A program made the translations under genes and the position numbers. From Bradyrhizobium sp. 186 (GTDB taxonomy: Bacteria > Pseudomonadota > Alphaproteobacteria > Rhizobiales > Xanthobacteraceae): a stretch of 64,000 bases of DNA. The notes under the pieces were generated by a model, which saw only the letters and a list, made by a program, of their open reading frames with translations, was not told the origin of the DNA and did not search any database. The stretch lies in NCBI RefSeq assembly GCF_023101685.1, contig NZ_CP082164.1, forward strand, positions 3,472,001-3,536,000, given 5' to 3'. This document shows, piece after piece, positions 61,852-64,000 of this stretch; within the stretch, counting starts at the first letter, position 1, and each line of letters starts with the position of its first letter.

Positions 61852-62985
61852 TTGAGCGGCGATCCGAAGCTGGAACGGATTGCCAAAGGCAATGCGCTGG
61901 CGCTCTGCGCCACCGGAACCTGGACCGCGAGCTTCGCGCCGGTCCTGGAGCGGATGGTGGCCGACGCCGAGAAGCTCGCCGGCGGTTCGCAAAGCATCTT
62001 CATCGACGTCTCCGAGGTCGCCAAGCTTGACACCTTTGGTGCCTGGCTGATCGAGCGGTTGCGCCGGAGCCTTACCCAGGGCGCCGTCGAGGCGCAGATC
62101 GCAGGGCTCTCCGCGAACTATTCGAGCCTCGTCGACGAGGTGAGGCGGGTCAGGGCGACGCCCGTGATCGACACCAGTGCGGTGACCATCACCGGTATGC
62201 TGGAGCAGATCGGCCGGGCCGTGGCCGGTGTTGCCGGCACGGTCGCGGGCCTGATCGACATGCTCGGCGCGGTGCTCGCGGCGGGCGCGCGCGTGCTGAT
62301 CCATCCGCGCTCGCTCCGCCTGACCTCGACCGTGCATCACCTCGAGCAGGTCTGCTGGCGCGCGGTGCCGATCGTCGTGCTGATCACCTTCCTGATCGGA
62401 TGCATCATCGCCCAGCAGGGCATCTTCCATTTCCGCAGGTTCGGCGCCGACATCTTCGTCGTCGACATGCTGGGCGTGCTGGTGCTGCGCGAGATCGGCG
62501 TCTTGCTGGTCGCGATCATGGTCGCCGGCCGTTCCGGTAGCGCCTACACCGCCGAGCTCGGCTCGATGAAGATGCGCGAGGAGATCGACGCGCTGCGCAC
62601 CATGGGTTTCGACCCGATCGAGGTCCTGGTGCTGCCGCGCATGCTGGCACTGGTGATGGCGCTGCCGATTCTGGCCTTCCTCGGCGCCATGGCCGCGCTC
62701 TATGGCGGCGGTCTCGTCGCCTGGCTCTATGGCGGCGTCGATCCCGAAGCCTTCTTGCTGCGCCTGCGCGACGCCATCTCGATCGATCATTTCATCGTCG
62801 GCATGGTGAAAGCACCGGTCATGGCCGCCGTGATCGGCATCGTCGCCTGCGTCGAAGGGCTGGCCGTACAGGGCAGTGCGGAATCGCTGGGGCAGCACAC
62901 GACGTCGTCGGTGGTGAAGGGCATCTTCTTCGTCATCGTCATGGACGGCGTGTTCGCGATCTTCTTCGCCTCGATCGGGATGTGA
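61852..62985 (+). CDS. MlaE-family ABC permease with N-terminal STAS-like domain
   Basis: 377 residues. Residues ~1-105 resemble a STAS domain ([22 protein letters not shown]). The remaining part has five membrane helices and the MlaE signature ([45 protein letters not shown] shared region, [18 protein letters not shown]). It is the inner-membrane part of a lipid transporter that moves phospholipids between the two membranes. The start is a TTG with GGGAG 8 bases upstream; no nearer ATG would keep the STAS domain. The following ATPase overlaps the stop. Confidence 0.9.
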   Translation: [377 protein letters not shown]

Positions 62986-63758
62986 TGATGGCAGGCGAGA
63001 TCCAAAACCCCATCATCCGCGTCCGCGACATCACCGTGCAGTTCGGCACGACGCGCGTGCTCGACGGCCTCAACCTCGACGTCAAGCGCGGCGAGATCCT
63101 CGGCTTCGTCGGCCCTTCGGGCGCCGGCAAGTCGGTGCTGACGCGCACCATCATCGGCCTCGTGCCGAAGGTCGCAGGCCACATCGAGGTGTTCGGCGTC
63201 GATCTGGATTCCTCCAACACATCGCAGCGCCGCAACGTGGAGCGGCGCTGGGGCGTGCTGTTCCAGCAGGGCGCGCTGTTCTCCTCGCTGACCGTCAGGC
63301 AGAATATCCAGTTTCCGATGCGCGAATATCTCAGGGTGTCGCAGCGGCTGATGGACGAGATCACCATCGCCAAGCTCACCATGGTCGGCCTCAAGCCCGA
63401 AGTGGCCGAGCGCTTTCCGTCCGAACTGTCCGGCGGCATGATCAAGCGCGTCGCGCTGGCGCGCGCGCTGTCGCTCGATCCGGACCTCGTCTTCCTCGAC
63501 GAGCCGACCTCCGGCCTCGATCCGATCGGCGCCGGCGACTTCGACGAACTGGTCAGGACGCTCCAGCGTACTTTGGGGCTGACCGTTTTCATGGTAACGC
63601 ACGACCTCGACAGCCTTTACACAGCTTGCGACCGCATCGCCGTTTTAGGGAACGGTAAGATCATTGCGGCAGGGTCGATCGCCGACATGCAGGCCTCGCA
63701 GCATCCCTGGCTGAGGCAATATTTCCATGGCAAGCGCGCTCGCGCGGTGATGGGCTGA
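62985..63758 (+). CDS. MlaF-family ABC ATPase
   Basis: 257 residues. Walker A is GPSGAGKSV, the signature reads LSGGMIKRVALARAL (the M-I form of MlaF), and Walker B is LVFLDEPTSGLDP. MVTHDLDSLYTACDRI holds the H-loop. It powers MlaE-mediated lipid movement. The ATG overlaps the mlaE stop (TGATG); alternatives lie at 62982 (GTG) and 62988. Confidence 0.94.
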   Translation: MMAGEIQNPIIRVRDITVQFGTTRVLDGLNLDVKRGEILGFVGPSGAGKSVLTRTIIGLVPKVAGHIEVFGVDLDSSNTSQRRNVERRWGVLFQQGALFSSLTVRQNIQFPMREYLRVSQRLMDEITIAKLTMVGLKPEVAERFPSELSGGMIKRVALARALSLDPDLVFLDEPTSGLDPIGAGDFDELVRTLQRTLGLTVFMVTHDLDSLYTACDRIAVLGNGKIIAAGSIADMQASQHPWLRQYFHGKRARAVMG

Positions 63759-63774
63759 GGTGCCGGAGTAGCTG

Positions 63775-64000
63775 ATGGAAACGCGGGCAAATTACGTATT
63801 GATCGGATCGTTCACGCTGGCGGTGATCGCCGCGGCGATCGGCTTCGTGCTGTGGTTCCAGTCGCTGCACACCACCAAGCAGCGCAGCCCCCTGCGCGTT
63901 GTGTTCGAGGGCCCCGCCGCGGGTCTGCGCAACGGCGGCAGCGTCAATTTCAACGGTATCCGGGTGGGCGAAGTGGTCTCGGTAAAGCTCGACAACCCGC
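63775..64000 (+). CDS. MlaD-family substrate-binding protein (partial at right edge)
   Basis: The first 75 residues: a membrane anchor (YVLIGSFTLAVIAAAIGFVLWF) and the start of the MCE domain (GLRNGGSVNFNGIRVGEVVSVKLD). MlaD proteins form periplasmic hexameric rings that carry lipids to MlaE. Translation starts 16 bases after the mlaF-like stop, with GGAG nearby. The rest lies outside the window. Confidence 0.9.
   Translation, partial: METRANYVLIGSFTLAVIAAAIGFVLWFQSLHTTKQRSPLRVVFEGPAAGLRNGGSVNFNGIRVGEVVSVKLDNP

Noticed and set aside
1..64000. tRNA, rRNA and riboswitch search by eye
   Set aside because: No cloverleaf, rRNA segment or convincing riboswitch (including upstream of thiD) was found. 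A covariance-model scan would be needed to exclude small RNAs.

Overview
The window looks like chromosome of a Bradyrhizobium-type alphaproteobacterium. It is GC-rich with strong GC3 bias, the proteins resemble that group, and it carries two families of dispersed palindromic repeats of the kind common there. It opens with the 3' end of ahcY and closes inside an Mla-type phospholipid transport operon. Coding density is high. No tRNA, rRNA or CRISPR array was seen.

Bases 631-8035 are accessory and rearranged. A frameshifted flavin monooxygenase is followed by a two-gene cassette, an orphan ParA ATPase overlapping a phasin-domain protein with an Arg-rich N-terminus. The cassette and the 3' tail of a neighbouring MFS gene were duplicated in tandem. 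The second copy is decayed and split by about 3.4 kb holding a GT87-type membrane glycosyltransferase and a decayed HerA-type ATPase gene. From 7.9 to 14.9 kb come an MFS/SDR pair divergent from a LysR regulator, a Tat-exported alpha/beta hydrolase, LpxO, a SnoaL-like protein and a fumarylacetoacetase-family hydrolase.

Bases 14.9-39.6 kb are mainly a cell-envelope region. It holds an MsbA-like ABC exporter, galE, core glycosyltransferases, waaF, hldD, hldE, an O-antigen-ligase-like protein, a WbpM-like dehydratase, a WbpV-like reductase, a WbpL/WecA-like initiating transferase, a UPF0104 membrane protein, lpsL, manC, a GnnA/GnnB-like pair and murJ. Together they suggest synthesis of UDP-GlcNAc-, UDP-GalA- and GDP-mannose-derived sugars, O-chain initiation, and possibly a diaminosugar lipid A. 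An apparently complete IS1634-family element with 13-bp inverted ends and a 5-bp target duplication sits between the core genes.

From 39.7 kb on the genes are metabolic: an orphan molybdenum hydroxylase large subunit, two c-type cytochromes, a PLP gamma-family enzyme, a methyltransferase, thiD, a threonine/serine dehydratase and a dipeptide epimerase. Among them lies a four-gene HPr-rel-A type cluster (nucleotidyltransferase, GT2, HprK-like kinase, PqqD-like protein) whose product is unknown. A periplasmic caspase-like protein with an Asn-rich repeat tail and a standalone Lrp/AsnC ligand-binding domain follow. The two best candidates for an undescribed system are the ParA-phasin cassette and the HPr-rel-A cluster.
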